64,000 nt of DNA from Lysobacter sp. Root76 (GCF_001428685.1 NZ_LMIK01000006.1:314860-378859); one strand, 5' to 3'; positions 33,859 through 43,539 are shown, counted from the first letter of the stretch. Numbers and translations: made by a program. The notes: a model not told the origin generated them from the sequence alone.

Positions 33859-34545
33859 ATGACGACTCCCTACGACAGCAGCACCCCCGTCCTCACCATC
33901 GACGGCCCCTCCGGCTCCGGCAAGGGCACCATCAGCCGCCTGGTCGCCCAATCCCTGGGCTGGCACTACCTGGATTCCGGCGCCCTGTACCGGGCGGTCG
34001 GCGTCGCCGCCGGCTGGGCCGACATCGACTTGGCCGACCCGGCCGCCCTGGTCCGCTGCGCCTTCGACACCCAGATCGGCTTCCGCGACGACGAGCGCGG
34101 CGAGCTGCGGGTGCTGGTCAACGACCAGGACGCCACCGACGAGCTGCGCACCGAGACCGCCGGGGCCGCCGCCTCGGCCATCGCCGCCATCCCCGAAGTC
34201 CGGGCCGCGCTCAAGGATCGCCAGCGCGCCTTCCGCCAGCCGCCGGGCCTGGTCGCCGACGGCCGCGACATGGGTACGGTGATCTTCCCGGACGCCCCCT
34301 ACAAGGTCTTCCTTACCGCCAGCGCCGACGAAAGAGCCGAAAGGCGCTATAAGCAGTTGAAAGACAAAGGGGTTTCCGTTACTTTAGATGGTCTGCTGCG
34401 GGAGATTCTCGCCCGTGACGCCCGCGACGCACAGCGCGCGGTGGCTCCGCTGCGACCGGCCGACGACGCCGTGCGCATCGACACCACCGGCCTGGGCATC
34501 GCCGAGGTGGTCGAACGCGTGCTGGCCTTGTTGCCGGCGCGCTGA
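33859..34545 (+). CDS. cmk: Cytidylate kinase
   Basis: Phosphorylates CMP and dCMP with ATP; 228 residues. The P-loop is GPSGSGKGT (residues 16-24), followed by the NMP-binding parts [33 protein letters not shown] and the lid region [14 protein letters not shown]. The [19 protein letters not shown] segment near the end is typical. Cytosolic. It precedes rpsA by 202 bp, as in most gammaproteobacteria. Confidence 0.97.
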   Translation: MTTPYDSSTPVLTIDGPSGSGKGTISRLVAQSLGWHYLDSGALYRAVGVAAGWADIDLADPAALVRCAFDTQIGFRDDERGELRVLVNDQDATDELRTETAGAAASAIAAIPEVRAALKDRQRAFRQPPGLVADGRDMGTVIFPDAPYKVFLTASADERAERRYKQLKDKGVSVTLDGLLREILARDARDAQRAVAPLRPADDAVRIDTTGLGIAEVVERVLALLPAR

Positions 34546-34747
34546 CGTTTCCGCAAACGCGGACCGAACGCCGCAGAACACGCTGTAAACCACCAGCCCC
34601 GTCGCATCCGCGGCGGGATCCACAACGACACATGGCGCAGCTGCATCGCGCCACATAACGGGTGGGTCGACCACGTGCTGCTTGCGTCGCTACGACAGCG
34701 ACGATGCCAGCCGGTGCGGCCCGTGTGTTCAACCGAGTAATCAACTA

Positions 34748-36439
34748 ATGACCGAATCATTTGCCGAGCTGTTCGAACAAAGCCAGCAGTACCTGGCCAA
34801 GCTGAAGCCGGGCGCCATCGTTCTGGGTACCGTCGTCGAGGTCCGCGGCGACGTGGTCGTCATCAACGCCGGCCTGAAGTCCGAAGGCATCGTGCCGATC
34901 GAACAGTTCCGTAACGACGCCGGCGAGATCGACGTTGCCGTCGGCGACGAAGTCAAGGTCGCCCTCGACTCGATCGAGAACGGCTTCGGCGAAACCGTGC
35001 TGTCCCGCGAGAAAGCCAAGCGCGCGATGGTGTGGGACGAGCTCGAAGAGGCGCTCGAAAAGAACGAGACCATCACCGGCCGCATCAGCGGCAAGGTCAA
35101 GGGTGGTTTCACCGTCGACATCAAGGATGTCCGCGGCTTCCTGCCGGGTTCGCTGGTGGACGTGCGCCCCGTGCGCGACTCCGCTTACCTGGAAGGCAAG
35201 GAACTCGAGTTCAAGCTGATCAAGCTGGACCGCAAGCGCAACAACATCGTCGTCTCCCGCCGCGCGGTGGTCGAGAGCGAGTACAGCGTCGAGCGCGAGC
35301 AGCTGATGGAGAAGCTGCAGGAAGGCGCGATCCTCAAGGGCGTCGTCAAGAACCTCACCGACTACGGTGCGTTCGTCGACCTCGGCGGCATCGACGGCCT
35401 GCTGCACATCACCGACATGGCCTGGAAGCGCGTGCGCCATCCGTCCGAAGTCGTGGAAGTCGGCCAGGAGCTCGACGTCCGCGTGCTCAAGTACGACCGC
35501 GAGCGCAACCGCGTCAGCCTCGGCCTCAAGCAGCTGGGCGAGGATCCGTGGGACAACATCGCGCGCCGCTACCCGGCCGACACCCGCGTGTTCGGCAAGG
35601 TCAGCAACGTCACCGATTACGGCGCGTTCGTCGAGATCGAGCCGGGCGTCGAAGGCCTGGTGCACGTCTCCGAGATGGATTGGACCAACAAGAACGTCAA
35701 CCCGTCCAAGATCGTGCAGGTCGGCGACGAAGTTCAGGTCATGGTGCTGGACGTCGATGAAGAGCGTCGCCGTATCTCGCTGGGCATGAAGCAGGTCACC
35801 TCGAACCCGTGGGAGACCTTCGCGGCCATCCACAAGAAGGGCGACAAGGTCGAAGGCCAGATCAAGTCGATCACCGACTTCGGCATCTTCATCGGCCTGG
35901 ACGGCGGCATCGACGGTCTGGTGCACCTGTCCGACATCAGCTGGAACACCACCGGCGAAGACGTGGTCCGCAACTACAAGAAGGGCGACACCCTGGAAGC
36001 CGTCGTCCTGGCCGTGGATCCGGAGCGCGAGCGCATCAGCCTGGGCGTCAAGCAGCTGGAGCAGGACCCGATGGGTCAGTACGTCGCTTCCAACGCCAAG
36101 GGCTCGATCGTCAAGGGCGTGGTGAAGGAAGTCGACGCCAAGGGCGCCACGATCGAACTCGCCGACGGCATCGAAGGCTACGTCGCCGCCCGCGACATCG
36201 CCAAGGAGCGCGTCGAGGACGCCACCCAGTACCTCAAGCTGGGTCAGGAAGTCGAAGCCAAGATCATCGGCACGGACCGCAAGGGCCGTTCCATGCAGCT
36301 GTCGATCAAGGCCAAGGACGAAGCCGAGCAGCAGGAGGCCCTGGCCGACTACAACCGTTCGGCCTCGGATGCTTCCAGCGGCACCACCAAGCTGGGCGCG
36401 CTGCTGCGCGAGCAGCTGAGCGGCAACAAGTCCGAGTAA
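34748..36439 (+). CDS. rpsA: 30S ribosomal protein S1
   Basis: A 563-residue S1 with six S1/OB-fold repeats, the usual gammaproteobacterial form. Repeat cores are visible as [84 protein letters not shown] and [19 protein letters not shown]1 binds mRNA leaders and brings them to the small subunit. The 202-bp leader before its ATG should hold its own promoter and the target for S1 autoregulation; no clear Shine-Dalgarno sequence is seen just before the ATG (ACCGAGTAATCAACTA), in line with S1 mRNAs of other bacteria. Confidence 0.98.
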   Translation: MTESFAELFEQSQQYLAKLKPGAIVLGTVVEVRGDVVVINAGLKSEGIVPIEQFRNDAGEIDVAVGDEVKVALDSIENGFGETVLSREKAKRAMVWDELEEALEKNETITGRISGKVKGGFTVDIKDVRGFLPGSLVDVRPVRDSAYLEGKELEFKLIKLDRKRNNIVVSRRAVVESEYSVEREQLMEKLQEGAILKGVVKNLTDYGAFVDLGGIDGLLHITDMAWKRVRHPSEVVEVGQELDVRVLKYDRERNRVSLGLKQLGEDPWDNIARRYPADTRVFGKVSNVTDYGAFVEIEPGVEGLVHVSEMDWTNKNVNPSKIVQVGDEVQVMVLDVDEERRRISLGMKQVTSNPWETFAAIHKKGDKVEGQIKSITDFGIFIGLDGGIDGLVHLSDISWNTTGEDVVRNYKKGDTLEAVVLAVDPERERISLGVKQLEQDPMGQYVASNAKGSIVKGVVKEVDAKGATIELADGIEGYVAARDIAKERVEDATQYLKLGQEVEAKIIGTDRKGRSMQLSIKAKDEAEQQEALADYNRSASDASSGTTKLGALLREQLSGNKSE

Positions 36440-36456
36440 TGCAATGAGTCGAGGCG

Positions 36457-36482
36457 CGCCGTTCCGGGCAACCGGAGCGGCG
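36457..36482 (+). terminator. Hairpin after rpsA
   Basis: CGCCGTTCCGG (36457-36467) pairs with CCGGAGCGGCG (36472-36482) across a GCAA tetraloop: 11 bp with one G-U pair, 17 bp past the rpsA stop. A second GC-rich hairpin (36504-36522) follows. There is no U-tract, so this may stabilise or process the rpsA mRNA rather than end it; ihfB lies 120 bp further on. Confidence 0.5.
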
Positions 36483-36603
36483 TCGCTGCAGTACCGCGGA
36501 GGCGGCCCGGCCGAGCCGGGTCGCCTTCGATTTGTGGCACCGTCGCGGCGCCGTTGTACCGGCACCGTCCCGACATCCCCGTACCAGAGATTGCGCTGCG
36601 CCC

Positions 36604-36906
<303 letters not shown>

Positions 36907-36907
36907 A

Positions 36908-37139
36908 GCTAGCTTGAGGCTAGGAACTAGTTTCTAGGAATTAGGAAGTAGTTAGGCGGTTGTCGTGGCCTGCGCCACTACCAAGGCAATAGAACGAATC
37001 AGGAACGGTCAGAGCGGTGCTGCTCCTGACGGCCTCGTCCTGCCTGCCTCTTAGTCCTCCCAATCCGCCCCCTCATCCGGCCACGCCTTCTTTTACTAGC
37101 TCCTAATTCCTAAGAACTAGTTCCTAGCCTTAAGCTAGC
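36908..37139. repeat. Inverted-repeat element built of TAGGAA-type heptamers
   Basis: The left arm (36908-36953) begins GCTAGCTTGAGGCTAGGAAC, and the reverse complement of the right arm (37095-37139) begins GCTAGCTTAAGGCTAGGAAC. About 40 of 46 positions pair. Within the arms the sequence steps in heptamers (CTAGGAA, CTAGTTT, CTAGGAA, TTAGGAA, GTAGTTA). The arms are AT-rich in a very GC-rich chromosome; the roughly 140-bp core between them is not. No gene is present, and no clear target-site duplication was found. It separates ihfB from lapA. Confidence 0.9.
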
Positions 37140-37167
37140 AACATCGCGGACCCCGGACCCATCCCCC

Positions 37168-37422
37168 ATGCGCCTGATCCGTTTCCTCATCGCCTTCGTC
37201 TGCCTCGCGGCCGGTGCCACCGTCGGCGCGCTCAATCGGCAGATCGTGCCCATCGACCTGGGCTTCGGCACCTTCCCGACCACCCTGGGCGTGGCCCTGA
37301 TCGTGTCCCTGCTGATCGGCGTGCTCGCCGGCGGCCTGGCGATCACCGCCAGCCTGGTGCTGCCGCTGCGTCGCCGCCTGGCACGCGCCGAGCGCAGCGC
37401 CGCCCTCCCGCGCGAGGCCTGA
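37168..37422 (+). CDS. lapA: LapA-domain membrane protein
   Basis: An 84-residue inner-membrane protein with two membrane segments (LIRFLIAFVCLAAGATVGALN; TLGVALIVSLLIGVLAGGLAI) and a short basic C-terminus (RRRLARAERSA). This is the LapA (YciS) layout, and lapB follows after 3 bp; the two work in controlling LPS synthesis through LpxC turnover. No Shine-Dalgarno sequence is visible before the ATG (GGACCCATCCCCC). The 261 bp upstream consist mostly of the inverted heptamer element. Confidence 0.9.
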   Translation: MRLIRFLIAFVCLAAGATVGALNRQIVPIDLGFGTFPTTLGVALIVSLLIGVLAGGLAITASLVLPLRRRLARAERSAALPREA

Positions 37423-37425
37423 GGC

Positions 37426-38601
37426 ATGGCCTTCATCAGCGAGTGGTTCTGGTTCTTCCTGCTGCTGCCGATCGCGGCCGTCAGCGGTTGGGTGATCGGC
37501 CGCCGCGGCGGCGAGCGCCACAGCGACAACCAGGTCAGCCATCTGTCCACCACGTACTTCCGCGGCCTCAACTACCTGCTCAACGAGCAGCCGGACAAGG
37601 CCATTGAAATCTTTCTGCATATCGCCGAGCTCGACAAGGACACCTTCGAGACCCAGGTCGCGCTGGGCCACCTGTTCCGCCGCCGCGGCGAAGTCGACCG
37701 CGCGATCCGCCTGCACCAGGCGTTGGTGCAGCGTCCCGGCCTGAGCGACCAGCAGAAGGTCCAGGCGCTGCTGGCGCTGGGCGAGGACTACATGCGCTCG
37801 GGCCTGCTCGACCGCGCTGAGACCGTGTTCAGCGATCTGGTCGCGCTGGACATGGCGCCGCTGGCGCTGCGCCATCTGATCGGCATCTACCAGTCCGAAC
37901 GCGACTGGGACAAGGCGATCGAGAACGCGCGCCGCTACGAGGCCGCGACCGGCGAACCGATGGGCAAGCTGATCGCGCAGTTCGAATGCGAACTCGCCGA
38001 CCGCCACCGCGCCGCCGGCGAAGTCGACGCGGCCCGCGCAGCGGTCAAGCGCGCCTACGAGGCCGACGCCAACTCGGTGCGCGCGGGCATGCTCGAAGGC
38101 CGGATCGAAGTCGAGGCCGGCAACGACGCCGCCGCGATCCGCGCCTTCGAGCGCGTGGCCCGCGCCGATCCCGACTATTTGCCGGAAGTGCTGCCCTCGC
38201 TGCTGAGCTGCTACGAGCGCGACGGCGACCCGACCGGCGCGCGCGCGTTCCTGGCCGAGATGTGCGAGCACTACCGCGGCATCGCCCCGGTGCTGGCCCT
38301 GACCCGCATGGTCGAGGCCGAGGACGGCGTGCCGGCCGCGCGCGCCTACCTCGCGCGCCAGCTCAAGGACCGGCCCTCGGTGCGCGGCGAGGCCGCCCTG
38401 ATCGACCTGACCCTGGCCGAGGGCGCCGATCCGATGGCGACCTTGCACGACCTCAAGCACATCACCGACCAGCTGCTGGTGCGCAACCCGAGCTACCGCT
38501 GCAACCGTTGCGGTTTCGGCGCGCGCAGCCACCACTGGCAATGCCCCAGCTGCAAGGAATGGGGAACGGTCAAACCGCTGCTGAACTACGCGGTGGTCTG
38601 A
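37426..38601 (+). CDS. lapB: LPS assembly protein LapB (TPR and rubredoxin-type zinc domain)
   Basis: A 391-residue protein. An N-terminal membrane anchor (WFWFFLLLPIAAVSGWVIG) is followed by several TPR repeats (for example YFRGLNYLLNEQPDKAIEIFLHI, VALGHLFRRRGEVDRAIRL) and a C-terminal rubredoxin-like metal site with C359/C362 (RCNRCGF) and C373/C376 (CPSCKEW). LapB bridges LPS transport and FtsH-mediated LpxC degradation at the inner membrane. Read with lapA (3-bp gap) and, 4 bp downstream, the polysaccharide phosphotransferase gene, which makes this an envelope-polysaccharide operon. Confidence 0.96.
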   Translation: MAFISEWFWFFLLLPIAAVSGWVIGRRGGERHSDNQVSHLSTTYFRGLNYLLNEQPDKAIEIFLHIAELDKDTFETQVALGHLFRRRGEVDRAIRLHQALVQRPGLSDQQKVQALLALGEDYMRSGLLDRAETVFSDLVALDMAPLALRHLIGIYQSERDWDKAIENARRYEAATGEPMGKLIAQFECELADRHRAAGEVDAARAAVKRAYEADANSVRAGMLEGRIEVEAGNDAAAIRAFERVARADPDYLPEVLPSLLSCYERDGDPTGARAFLAEMCEHYRGIAPVLALTRMVEAEDGVPAARAYLARQLKDRPSVRGEAALIDLTLAEGADPMATLHDLKHITDQLLVRNPSYRCNRCGFGARSHHWQCPSCKEWGTVKPLLNYAVV

Positions 38602-38605
38602 TCCG

Positions 38606-39586
38606 ATGGCCAGTTGGCTGATGACCCACCTGCTGATCGGAGCGGTCGGCACTTGGCTGGCGCGTTGGTACGCGCTGCGCATCGACCTCATCGACCACCC
38701 CGGCGAACGCCGCAGCCACGTCGTCGCCACACCGCGCGGCGGCGGCATCGCGATCGTGATCGCGCTGCTGGTCGCGACCCTGGCCCTGGCGGTGCGCCTG
38801 CCGGCGCAGGCGCCGCTGCTGGCCGCGTTCGGGCTGGGGCTGGCGCTGGTGGCCGGGGTCGGCCTGATCGACGATCACCGGCCGCTGTCGGCCTCGCTGC
38901 GGCTGGCTGTGCACGCGCTCGCCGCGGCGGTGTTTGCCTACGCGGTCTGGCACGTGCTGGACGCGCCCTGGCTGGCCCTGGGCGCGTTCGTGGCCGCGCT
39001 GGCGCTGACCAACGTCTGCAACTTCATGGACGGGATCAACGGCCTGGCCGCCAGTCAGGCGGCCCTGGTCGCCCTGGCCCTGGGCTGGCTGGCCGGAGCC
39101 CCGGGTGCGTGGCTGGGCCTGGCCCTGGCCGCCGCCTGCCTCGGTTTCCTGCCCTTCAACTTCCCGCGTGCCCGGATTTTCATGGGCGATGCCGGTAGCG
39201 GGGCGATCGGGTTCGCCCTGGCCGGGCTTGCGGTCTTTGCCTCGGCAGGCCTGGGCAGCCGATCAGCGGTCGTCCTGATGCCGCTTTCGGCCTTCCTCAT
39301 AGACGCCGGCTTGACACTGCTACGACGCATGCTGCGCAGGGAGCGCTGGTGGACCGCACACGCGCAACACGCATATCAGGTCTGGGCGAGGAGAGTAGGG
39401 CACACCAAAGTCACATTCGCCTACGCCATGCATACCCTCGTAGCTGTGCTGGCGCTCCCAATACTGCTGCAAACGAGAATGGCTTTCATGTTGTGTACGG
39501 TTGCGGCGTGGTATATGTCCGGCGCTTTTTTGTGGTGGTGGTTACAGCGCGCCGGCTCCGAGCCGGCGTTGAATTCTCCCGGCTAG
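38606..39586 (+). CDS. WecA/WbpL-type UDP-sugar:undecaprenyl-phosphate sugar-1-phosphate transferase
   Basis: A 326-residue polytopic membrane protein of the MraY/WecA family, which starts polysaccharide chains by moving a HexNAc-1-phosphate onto undecaprenyl phosphate. Characteristic segments are IDHPGERRSHVVATPRGGG, GLIDDHRPLS (aspartate pair), NVCNFMDGINGLAA, FPRARIFMGDAGSGAIGF and late HAQHAYQVW. Closest in style to WbpL-like initiators of O-antigen. The last 300 bp have visibly lower GC and different codon use from the rest, ending beside the WbpM-type gene. Confidence 0.9.
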   Translation: MASWLMTHLLIGAVGTWLARWYALRIDLIDHPGERRSHVVATPRGGGIAIVIALLVATLALAVRLPAQAPLLAAFGLGLALVAGVGLIDDHRPLSASLRLAVHALAAAVFAYAVWHVLDAPWLALGAFVAALALTNVCNFMDGINGLAASQAALVALALGWLAGAPGAWLGLALAAACLGFLPFNFPRARIFMGDAGSGAIGFALAGLAVFASAGLGSRSAVVLMPLSAFLIDAGLTLLRRMLRRERWWTAHAQHAYQVWARRVGHTKVTFAYAMHTLVAVLALPILLQTRMAFMLCTVAAWYMSGAFLWWWLQRAGSEPALNSPG

Positions 39587-39601
39587 GTATAGGGGCATGG
39601 A

Positions 39602-41515
39602 ATGAGCTCTTGGCGCGATCGTCTCAAAGGTGCACTGCCGCGCATGGCGGTAGTTGCGCACGATCTCGCGATGGTGTGGTTGGTTTGGCAAGCGCTGTAC
39701 CGTCTGCGCTTCGGCATCATCCCCGCCGCCGTTCCGCTGCCGCTGTGGTCGACCGAGATCGCGCTGGTGATGATCGCGCAGGGCCTGGTGTTCTGGCAGG
39801 TCGGCCTGTACCGCGGCCTGTGGCGCTTCGCCGGCGTGCCCGATCTTTGGAATATCTTCAAGGCCTGCATGCTCGGTCTGTTCGCGATCGTGCTGGTGCT
39901 GTTCCTGTACAACCGCCTCGACACCACCATGCCGCGCACGGTGCTGGTGCTGTACCCGGTGGTCCTGGTCGGCATGCTGGGTGCGCCGCGCCTGCTGTAC
40001 CGCGCCTGGAAGGACAGCCGCGTCGAACGCGCCAACACCGCGACGGTGCGCATCCTGATCCTCGGCGCCGGCCGCGCCGGCGAAGCGCTGGTGCGCGACC
40101 TGCGCCGCTTCGGCACCTATGAGCCGGTCGGTTTCCTCGACGACGCCGCGCGCCTGCGCGGCAGCAAGGTCCAGGGCGTGCCGGTGCTCGGACGCGTGCC
40201 CGAAGTCGCCGAAATCGCACGCGAGACCGCCGCCAAGCTGCTGGTGATCGCGATGCCTTCGGCCGACGCCAACGCGCTGCAGCGCGTGGTGATCGCCTGC
40301 GAGCGCACCGGCCTGCCGTTCCGGATGGTGCCGCGCCTGCAGGACGTGCTCGAAGGCCGTTCGCTGCCCGGCGAACTCAAGGAAGTCGCGATCGAGGATC
40401 TGCTCGGGCGCAAGCCGGTGCTGCCGGATTGGAAAGCGATCCGCAGCTGGCTGGGCGCGCGTTCGGTGCTGGTCACCGGCGCCGGCGGCTCGATCGGCTC
40501 GGAGCTGTGCCGCCAGTGCGCGCGCCACGGCGCCCGCCGCATCGCCCTGATCGAAATCGACGAACTCGCCCTGACCCAGACCGAGGCCGCGCTGCGTCGC
40601 GATTTCCCGGATCTGGAATACATCCCGATCCTGGGCGACTGCGGCGACCCGGCGGTGATCGCGTTCGCGCTCGACCAGTCCGAGCCCGACGCGGTCTTCC
40701 ATGCGGCCGCGTACAAGCAGGTGCCCTTGCTGGAAGCGCAGTTGCGCGAGGCGGTGCGCAACAACGTGCTGTCGACCGCGACGGTGGCCAAGGCCTGCCG
40801 CGAATCCGGCGTCGGCACCTTCGTGCTGATCTCCACCGACAAGGCGGTCGATCCGGTCAACGTGCTCGGCGCGACCAAGCGCCTGGCCGAGATGACCTGC
40901 CAGTCGCTCGCCGACCAGCGTTCGACCCGCTTCGTGACCGTGCGCTTCGGCAACGTGCTCGATTCGGCCGGCAGCGTGGTGCCGTTGTTCCGCGAACAGA
41001 TCCGCGGCGGCGGGCCGGTCACGGTCACCGACCCGGAAGTCACGCGCTTCTTCATGACCATCCCGGAAGCCTGCCAGCTGATCCTGCAGGCCTCCGCGAT
41101 CGGCAGCCATGAAGCGATCTACACCCTCGACATGGGCGAGCCGGTGCCGATCCGCCTGCTCGCCGAGCAGATGATCCGCCTGGCCGGCAAGCAGCCGGGC
41201 CGCGACATCGCGATCATCTACACCGGCCTGCGTCCGGGCGAGAAGCTGCACGAGACCTTGTTCCACGCCGACGAGCGCTATCGCCCGACCCAGCATCCGA
41301 AGATCCTGCAGGCCGAGCCGCGCGGCGTCTCCGCGTCGGCGATCGAATCGGCGATCGCGCAGCTGCGCGAGGCTTCGGCGCGCTACGACCGCGAAGCGCT
41401 GAACCAGTTGTTGCGCATGGCCGTGCCCGAGTTCGCCCCGGTGGGCGAACATCCCGATTACGTCGAGTCGACCACCGTGGTGGCGTTCCCGACCCGTAAC
41501 GCCAGGAAGGTTTGA
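39602..41515 (+). CDS. WbpM/CapD-type nucleoside-diphosphate-sugar 4,6-dehydratase (membrane SDR)
   Basis: A 637-residue protein. Four N-terminal membrane segments (residues about 15-120) are followed by a CoA-binding-like Rossmann domain (RILILGAGRAGEALVRDL), then the catalytic extended-SDR domain (SVLVTGAGGSIGSELCRQC, YIPILGDCGD, HAAAYKQVPLLEAQ, LISTDKAVDPVNVLGATKR). The catalytic STDKA and distal Lys are present; the residue usually Tyr is Leu here (Met in WbpM), as normal for this group. It makes UDP-4-keto-6-deoxy-HexNAc for O-antigen or capsule. Its TGA overlaps the galU ATG by one base. Confidence 0.93.
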   Translation: MSSWRDRLKGALPRMAVVAHDLAMVWLVWQALYRLRFGIIPAAVPLPLWSTEIALVMIAQGLVFWQVGLYRGLWRFAGVPDLWNIFKACMLGLFAIVLVLFLYNRLDTTMPRTVLVLYPVVLVGMLGAPRLLYRAWKDSRVERANTATVRILILGAGRAGEALVRDLRRFGTYEPVGFLDDAARLRGSKVQGVPVLGRVPEVAEIARETAAKLLVIAMPSADANALQRVVIACERTGLPFRMVPRLQDVLEGRSLPGELKEVAIEDLLGRKPVLPDWKAIRSWLGARSVLVTGAGGSIGSELCRQCARHGARRIALIEIDELALTQTEAALRRDFPDLEYIPILGDCGDPAVIAFALDQSEPDAVFHAAAYKQVPLLEAQLREAVRNNVLSTATVAKACRESGVGTFVLISTDKAVDPVNVLGATKRLAEMTCQSLADQRSTRFVTVRFGNVLDSAGSVVPLFREQIRGGGPVTVTDPEVTRFFMTIPEACQLILQASAIGSHEAIYTLDMGEPVPIRLLAEQMIRLAGKQPGRDIAIIYTGLRPGEKLHETLFHADERYRPTQHPKILQAEPRGVSASAIESAIAQLREASARYDREALNQLLRMAVPEFAPVGEHPDYVESTTVVAFPTRNARKV

Positions 41516-42414
41516 TGGCAGCTCGCATCCGTAAAGCGGTGTTTCCCGTCGCAGGACTGGGGACCCGATTCCTGCCCGCGACCAAGACCGTGCCCAAGGA
41601 AATGCTGCCGATCGTCGATCGGCCGCTGATCCAGTACGCAGTCGACGAAGCGATCGAAGCCGGTTGCGACACCCTGATCTTCGTCACCAACCGCTACAAG
41701 CACGCGGTCGCCGACTACTTCGACAAGGCCTACGAGCTGGAGCAGAAGCTCGAGCGCAGCGGCAAGCTCGAACAGCTGGAGCTGGTCCGCAACGTGTTGC
41801 CTCCGGGCGTGCGCGCGGTGTTCGTGACCCAGGCCGAAGCCCTGGGCCTGGGCCATGCGGTGCTGTGCGCCAAGCCCGTGGTCGGCGACGAGCCGTTCGC
41901 GGTGGTGCTGCCCGACGACCTGATCTGGAACCGCGGCCCGGGCGCGCTCAAGCAGATGGCCGATGCGGCCGAAGTCTCCGGCGCCAGCGTGATCGCGGTC
42001 CAGGACGTGCCGCGCGAGCAGACCGGCAGCTACGGCATCGTCGCCACCGACGGTTTCGCCGCGCGCCAAGGCCGCATCCGCGCCATCGTCGAGAAGCCCA
42101 GTCCCGAGGTCGCGCCCAGCAACCTCGCGGTGGTCGGCCGTTACGTGCTCAATCCGCGCATTTTCGCCCTGCTGGAGAACACCACGCCCGGCGCCGGCGG
42201 CGAGATCCAGCTCACCGACGCGATCGCCGCGATGCTCACCGAGGAGGCGGTCAATGCCTATCGCTTCCAGGGCACCCGTTTCGACTGCGGCACCCACCTG
42301 GGCCTGATCGAAGCCACGATCCGCTTCGCCCTGGACCACGAAGTGCTCAGCGATTCGGCGCGCCAGCTGATGCAGAACGCGCTGAGCGAACTGGGCGTGG
42401 CCGATCTGGAGTGA
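41515..42414 (+). CDS. galU: UTP-glucose-1-phosphate uridylyltransferase
   Basis: A 299-residue enzyme making UDP-glucose for LPS, exopolysaccharide and osmoprotectant synthesis. The nucleotide-binding start is KAVFPVAGLGTRFLPATKTVPKEMLPIVDRP, with the catalytic VLPDDLIW, EKPSPEVAPSN and GRYVLNP segments further on and FDCGTHLG near the end. ATG at 41515 overlaps the previous stop (TGATG). A TTG three bases earlier in frame is less likely. It overlaps the convergent YkvA gene by 68 bp at its 3' end. Confidence 0.97.
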   Translation: MAARIRKAVFPVAGLGTRFLPATKTVPKEMLPIVDRPLIQYAVDEAIEAGCDTLIFVTNRYKHAVADYFDKAYELEQKLERSGKLEQLELVRNVLPPGVRAVFVTQAEALGLGHAVLCAKPVVGDEPFAVVLPDDLIWNRGPGALKQMADAAEVSGASVIAVQDVPREQTGSYGIVATDGFAARQGRIRAIVEKPSPEVAPSNLAVVGRYVLNPRIFALLENTTPGAGGEIQLTDAIAAMLTEEAVNAYRFQGTRFDCGTHLGLIEATIRFALDHEVLSDSARQLMQNALSELGVADLE

Positions 42415-42910
42415 GGCCTGGGCCGGGAAGCAGGAACCCGTAGCCAGGTCGCTTACCCGCTTGTTTACCCGCCGTCGCAGGCATCGCGACGATCGGCCGC
42501 GTCGGCTCGACGGGGTCGGCCGCGACGTATCTATAAGCCAGCAAGGCGCATAGCACGGCGAGTCCGATCCAGACCGCCACGATCACGGCGGCCGCGACGC
42601 GGCCTGCCGCGCCGCCCTCCAGACCGCCGTCCTGCGCGGCACGCGCGCGACACTCGGCCATGACGGCCGCTGGAATCATGCGGATCGCCCACGCGATCCC
42701 CAGCGGAAGCAGGAGCAGATCGTCCAGATAGCCCAGGACCGGGATGAAGTCCGGAATCAGGTCGATGGGACTGAGCGCGTAGGCCACGATCGCCGCGACC
42801 AGCAGCTTGGCGTACCACGGAGTGAGCGGATGCCGCGCCGCGAGGTAGAGCGCGTGGATCTCGCGCTTGAGTTGGCGAGCGCGTTGCCGCAGTGCGTCGA
42901 TCCATGGCAT
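42347..42910 (-). CDS. YkvA (DUF1232) family membrane protein
   Basis: A 187-residue protein. The DUF1232 motif is YAKLLVAAIVAYALSPIDLIPDFIPVLGYLDDLLLLPLGI, followed by a second membrane stretch (AAAVIVAVWIGLAVLCALLAYRYV). Function unknown. The start at 42910 (MPWIDALRQRARQ) is preferred because GGGAG lies upstream and the family begins there; the frame is open to 42988. The last 20 or so codons run antisense into galU and end in an Arg/Ser-rich tail that looks non-conserved, so the original stop may have been lost. Confidence 0.8.
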   Translation of the reverse strand: MPWIDALRQRARQLKREIHALYLAARHPLTPWYAKLLVAAIVAYALSPIDLIPDFIPVLGYLDDLLLLPLGIAWAIRMIPAAVMAECRARAAQDGGLEGGAAGRVAAAVIVAVWIGLAVLCALLAYRYVAADPVEPTRPIVAMPATAGKQAGKRPGYGFLLPGPGLTPDRPRPVRSARSASAGAPNR

Positions 42911-43022
42911 GCCTTCGACTCCCGCGGCGCTGGGCGATGGCGCCGGCCGCATCACGATGGACGCGAAGTCGGGGCAGGGCAACAGCACCAGCCCGGCGCC
43001 CGGCGCGGCACCGATGGAGCCC

Positions 43023-43463
43023 TTAGCGGTAGTACCAGAACGCCGCCATCGCTACGGCTGCGCATAGCGCGGCCAGCACGCGCGCCACCGCGGCCATGCG
43101 CCGTACCCGCCCGATCCAGCGCAGCGCGGCCGCGCCGCGCAGCACGCGTACGTCGCGCAGGGTGCGCCAGTCGCGCGGCGGAAAACGTTGCTCGGCCTGC
43201 GCGGCCGCAGCCAGACGCCGCAGGCTGCGCGCCAGCAGAGACAAGGGCGCCACCGGCAGCAAGCCCAGCGCGACGAGCAGGCCGCGCAACCAGCGTCGGG
43301 TGCGCTGCGGGTCGCCGTCCTGGGCCAGCTGGCTGGCAATCCCGGTCAGCCAGGCATCGAGTTGCCACAGCGCGAACGAGGCCAGCACCACGATCGCGGC
43401 GATGATCAGCAGGCTGCGCCTGCGATAGGCTAGGTTGGCCGAGTGGATGTCCGTATCGCGCAT
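43023..43463 (-). CDS. Small membrane protein of unknown function
   Basis: A 146-residue basic protein with membrane segments near residues 17-36 ([19 protein letters not shown]), 63-80 ([19 protein letters not shown]) and the C-terminus ([21 protein letters not shown]). Between the last two is a soluble loop [17 protein letters not shown]. No family is recognised. It is divergent from the FAD oxidoreductase gene. Codon use matches the genome. Confidence 0.65.
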   Translation of the reverse strand: MRDTDIHSANLAYRRRSLLIIAAIVVLASFALWQLDAWLTGIASQLAQDGDPQRTRRWLRGLLVALGLLPVAPLSLLARSLRRLAAAAQAEQRFPPRDWRTLRDVRVLRGAAALRWIGRVRRMAAVARVLAALCAAVAMAAFWYYR

Positions 43464-43539
43464 GCTCGCGTTCCTGTGGATCCGGGCTCGTGGTTCCCGT
43501 GCATTTCAGCAAACCCGACCGCCGCATTCCAGACCGCCC

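Noticed and set aside
36954-37094. Possible tRNA or small RNA in the core of the ihfB-lapA inverted repeat
   Set aside because: No cloverleaf, anticodon arm or CCA end can be drawn; only a short TCAGGA/TCCTGA pairing is visible.
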